From Sesamum alatum (Eukaryota; Streptophyta; Magnoliopsida; Lamiales; Pedaliaceae): a stretch of DNA of 64,000 bases. Below the pieces are notes generated by a model, which saw only the letters and a list, made by a program, of their open reading frames with translations, had not been told where the DNA came from and did no database searches. The stretch spans positions 48,605,115-48,669,114 of the forward strand of contig JACGWO010000002.1 of NCBI GenBank assembly GCA_034509735.1, in the 5' to 3' direction. This document shows positions 60,748 through 64,000 of the stretch, piece by piece; the stretch's first letter is position 1, and each line of letters begins with the position of its first letter. Both the position numbers and the translations under genes were made by a program.

Positions 60748-61180
60748 GGATAAATTACAGTGTGTTCTCTTAAAATTTAGTATAATTTCAAATACTCCCT
60801 CATTATTTGAAAAATTACGAGTATCCCTTGATGTACGATGAAATTATGAAATCCTTAGATGAAAGCCCAAAATTGTTAATTTTGTCTTTGCTATATCTTT
60901 TTTATTTCTTTTTCTTTAGATAAAAAATATTTAAAAAAAGACGAGGTGGATAGAGAAATTTGAAAAATTATAAAATAAAACTATCTACTTAGTCCATTAA
61001 ATTTTGTAAGAAATTTTAAAATAAATAAAATTTTAATTCATAAAGGGCATTTTGGTTAGTTCACTACAAAAAATGAATGAAAACCTATCGGAGACTAATA
61101 GAATGAGTTAGTTGTTAGACGTCCCTTAAAATTAGGAGGTATTTGTAATTTTTCAAACAACGAATAGGTGTCTGTACATT
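60748..61180. mobile_element. Inverted-repeat MITE
   Basis: The left end 'tttcaaatactccctcattatttgaaaaattac' is answered on the right by 'aggaggtatttgtaatttttcaaacaacgaatagg'. 'ttcactacaaaaaatg' near 61060 resembles a CACTA terminus and may be a nested fragment. Confidence 0.5.
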
Positions 61181-61189
61181 TCAGATAAA

Positions 61190-62330
61190 GGAAGAAAACA
61201 AGAAGAAAAATAAAGACCTACGAAAATGGTAAGGATGAAGGTAAAATATACTAACTCCAGTTCTTTGCTGATCTCTCAACCGACAAGGGCTTCCAAAATC
61301 CGAGGGGACTAACCCATCTGCTTAAGAAAGAAGAATGCTCGATTGAGAAGGATTTTTCTGAGAAAGGCTATTAAGCCACCCCAGCTAAGAAGACTTCTAC
61401 TCTAAAGAGGATTGAGGGCGTCCCTCATTCTCCTTAGAATGGGGAGACTGAATGATGTACCAAAAATAGCATGGCCCAATAGCATGGCGCAAAGCGAAGC
61501 CCAAAAATATGCAAAGACCCTGTTAGCATCAAGGCCTAAAGAGGGAGGCCCAACAACTCTTAATGGGTAGGACTTATAAATGAATAAGTAAAAATTTGAA
61601 ACATGACCCAAGGAGTTCTGGACCAGACCCTCAAATGCTAGGGGGGCAGCACGTGTCCAGGTGGCAAGAAGACGCCTAACGTGCTTCCCCGAGTGGAGTC
61701 CGAGAAGGATGGGGCCCGATAATTCACAACGCTCCGCCCGAGAAAAGCATGGATAGGGCTTGCTCGCATTTATCTGCTCATGATAAGATCCTCCTTAATA
61801 TCTTCTTTCAACTACCTCTAGATTTCTAGGAAACCTATCCCTTGGAGCTGCAAGAAGGCATGTCTGCTCGGACTTTGAGAAGACCTATACTTATCCCCCG
61901 CAACGACCTTCCTGAATTGAGGGGAACGAGACCCCTCGTTCATCGAAAGACCTCTTCTATAAATACCAGCCCCTTCGGCTGGTATTGGGCAACGAATTTC
62001 TATTCTCTCAATTTCACAACTGCTCATATTACTGCAGAAAAACATATTTCTTGTTCAATTCATTTTTCTACTCGATTTTCGTCGTTAATTTTTCATAACT
62101 TCTAAGTTTTTTATTACTTAATAATTGCTCACTGACTTGAGCGTCGGAGTGCTAACGTATTTTTTACAGGTTCCCTTTCTTGACTTGTCGGCATCGAAGC
62201 CCAATCCACTTAAACCCAATTTGTTTTTTTAAAAAAACCAGCTATTTCAACTTACATCAATTCAGATTGCATAGCTATTCAATTTTGTTTTTTTTTTTTT
62301 CAAATCTAAAAAAAGAGTATAGATTCTACA
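61190..62330 (+). mobile_element. LTR-like remnant (solo or truncated Ty3/gypsy-type LTR)
   Basis: GC-richer than its surroundings. A TATA-like CTATAAATACC (61958) lies in promoter position for an LTR. 'cactgacttgagcgtcggagtgctaacg' (62131-62158) is a phrase common at the 3' side of plant gypsy LTRs, and the similar ending at ~5000-5030 supports relatedness. No gag or pol is in view. Confidence 0.5.
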
Positions 62331-62454
62331 ACCGTTCTTTACCAAATTATTTGGTAAAGTAGGGAAGGTTAAGTGGTCCAATTAACTTTTTGGAAGATTA
62401 ATGGTCCAATTAAGACTATAGATTCGTTAGCCGTCCCATTCTTTTATTTTTTAT

Positions 62455-62850
62455 TTTGAGTAAAATTACATTTTTGGTTGTTATACTTAACACTAAAATT
62501 AATTTTAGTTACTATTTTTTTTTTTCAAACTATTACCATTTTAATCCAACCATTAAATTGAAGTTATAGTTAATAGGACTGGGAACACGACCGTGTTACG
62601 CATTTTAACTAACAAACAAAATGGTTTCTTCCCTTGTTTCTTATTATTGTTAATGTAATTTATAATTAACATTTTGGACCACATTTTCTCAACTTTGTTA
62701 ACTTCAACTCAAAATTTTTAACAATTGAACCAAAATCATAATAATTTAAAAGGACTATGGACTAAAAGTGTGTCTCAATATGTTTAAGGACGAAAATCAA
62801 TTTTGAGCTTAAGTATAGGAACAAAACGTGTAAAATTCACCCTATATTAT
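62455..62850. mobile_element. Inverted-repeat MITE
   Basis: Left: 'gagtaaaattacatttttggttgttatacttaacactaaaattaattttag'. Right: 'aaaatcaattttgagcttaagtataggaacaaaacgtgtaaaattca', its near complement. The central part is 'gggaacacgaccgtgttac', itself palindromic. Confidence 0.55.
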
Positions 62851-63281
62851 TCCTGTAAAAGATAAATCACGGATTCGAGTCCGACCATAAAAGTTGGTGA
62901 ACTAATTCTAATACTCCTTTGAACAGTCTGGCGGAGAGTGAGGGCCTATCGGCCTATAAACTCCAAAATACTCTCTCAATTGGCATCAAATAACTTCTTA
63001 CGAGAAAACAGATATTTTGGGTAATGTTATTTTGTATTATTATTACTGAAAGACAAAAACTAATTAGTGGTCCTATCTTGCTAAATATATTTGTTGTGAG
63101 TGATCCAGCTAGCTATTCAAGTCTCAAAATGATCTTTTAAATTTAATTATAGTAATTACGTCCTTTGACAACTTATATCTAAAAGTAAGTTTTTGATCAA
63201 TTGTGATTTTGGAGGACTTTTAAAATATAGTTACTTTTATAATTTACATTTGGTAAAAATTAAGGACTGTGGTCTTTTGAG

Positions 63282-63560
63282 TTTTGATTAACTACGAAGG
63301 ATGTCAACATGGCAGATTTTCCTATCCAAGATATCGAATTAGATTTTCTGTTATAAATCATATTTTATTTAATATATACATATCATGTTATAAGGGTGAC
63401 ATCAATATTTTATTTAGGCTTTTGACTACTACTAAGGATGTCAAGAAGGCATGTTTTTCTGTCCAGGTTAACGGATTGGATTTGTTACATATTGCAAATT
63501 ATATTTTATTTTTTATTTTATTTAATATATAAGAGTGATATTAATATTTTACTTTGGAAC
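63282..63560. repeat. ~138-bp direct tandem duplication
   Basis: Both units have 'ttttgattaactac / ttttgactactac', then AAGGATGTCAA, then 'tttatttaatatat' and 'tatcaatattttatttagg / ttattaatattttactttgg'. The copies are clearly diverged. Confidence 0.6.
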
Positions 63561-63849
63561 GATTATATATATTTAACGTGTGCATATTAAATGAAATAGA
63601 AGATATAATAGAGTACTGACCAGAAAATTCGTGCCGCTTAACAAAATCAAGAAATGTCATCCTTGGATTCCCAACTCATCAGTCTAAATAGAACTCAAAT
63701 CCCCCATTGTCCCATTTCAGAACATGCAAGATCTGATTATTATTATTTTATTATTATTTATTTATCCGTCTGTTTGGACACCCTAGTCATGTAAGACGCT
63801 ACATGTTTAAGTTAGGTTGAGTTGGCATCCTGAATCCTAAGCCCCAATT

Positions 63850-64000
63850 TGTTTTATTGATTTCCGGTCAATTTTGATCGGAAGGACCAAAATTGCCACA
63901 AAATTAATACTTAGAGGACTAAAATTGCCAGTCTCGTACTTACAGGACTAATTTTGCCACCCCCCATATATACAGGACCAATTTTGCAATTTTGCCTTTA
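63850..64000. repeat. 'aggacnaaaattgcca' repeat arm at the right edge
   Basis: Four spaced copies of a 'ggac(c/t)aaaattgcca' phrase, as in one arm of a foldback MITE or a related repeat. The rest lies beyond the window. Confidence 0.4.

Overview
The window is nuclear DNA of a flowering plant, almost certainly a eudicot (an asterid would fit, but I cannot show it). The evidence is interrupted genes with GT-AG introns, AT-rich intergenic DNA full of small transposons, telo-box/site II promoters at ribosomal protein genes, an intron-containing tRNA-Met, and plant-specific families: TGA bZIP, HIPP metallochaperone and COMT-type O-methyltransferase. I see no bacterial, viral or organellar segment. 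All gene models were built by hand from splice signals and reading frame.

Layout. The left edge (633-1633, minus) holds the 5' half of a TGA-type bZIP factor whose later exons lie outside the window. Next come a single-exon Kazal-type inhibitor with a C-terminal anchor (6741-7136, minus), a small N-myristoylation-type acidic protein (9982-10385, plus), an UNC93-like transporter (11728-13200, minus) and a nine-exon mitochondrial stomatin-like SPFH protein (16099-20003, minus). A translation block follows: two tandem copies of the uL6/RPL9 gene (24108-25804 and 27657-29376, both minus) and one eS4/RPS4 gene (30875-33123, minus). Downstream are an endonuclease/exonuclease/phosphatase-fold protein with an EF-hand (36740-39499, plus), tRNA-Met (40447-40531, minus), a two-HMA-domain HIPP protein (44917-47487, plus), a possible 51-residue peptide gene (50338-50493, plus) and a COMT-like O-methyltransferase with long transposon-filled introns (54289-60602, plus).

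The genes do not form a pathway; this is ordinary plant gene order. The only functional grouping is the three ribosomal protein genes, which share promoter elements. Everything between genes is dominated by small non-autonomous transposons: Helitron-like elements in head-to-tail and tail-to-tail arrangements, inverted-repeat MITEs, a PIF/Harbinger-like and a hAT-like MITE with visible target duplications, tRNA-derived SINE-like copies, LTR remnants, a CACTA-type end, and a ~1.5-kb foldback structure inside an O-methyltransferase intron.

Points most worth checking: an isolated exon of the NAC-alpha gene joined to a 75-bp tandem repeat (52754-53142); active-site substitutions in the O-methyltransferase; the foldback in its intron; the RPL9 tandem duplication with a repeated intron patch; a probable GC-AG intron in the stomatin gene; and a G-quadruplex-type tract just upstream of the HIPP TATA box. 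I found no clear case of a wholly new biological system.
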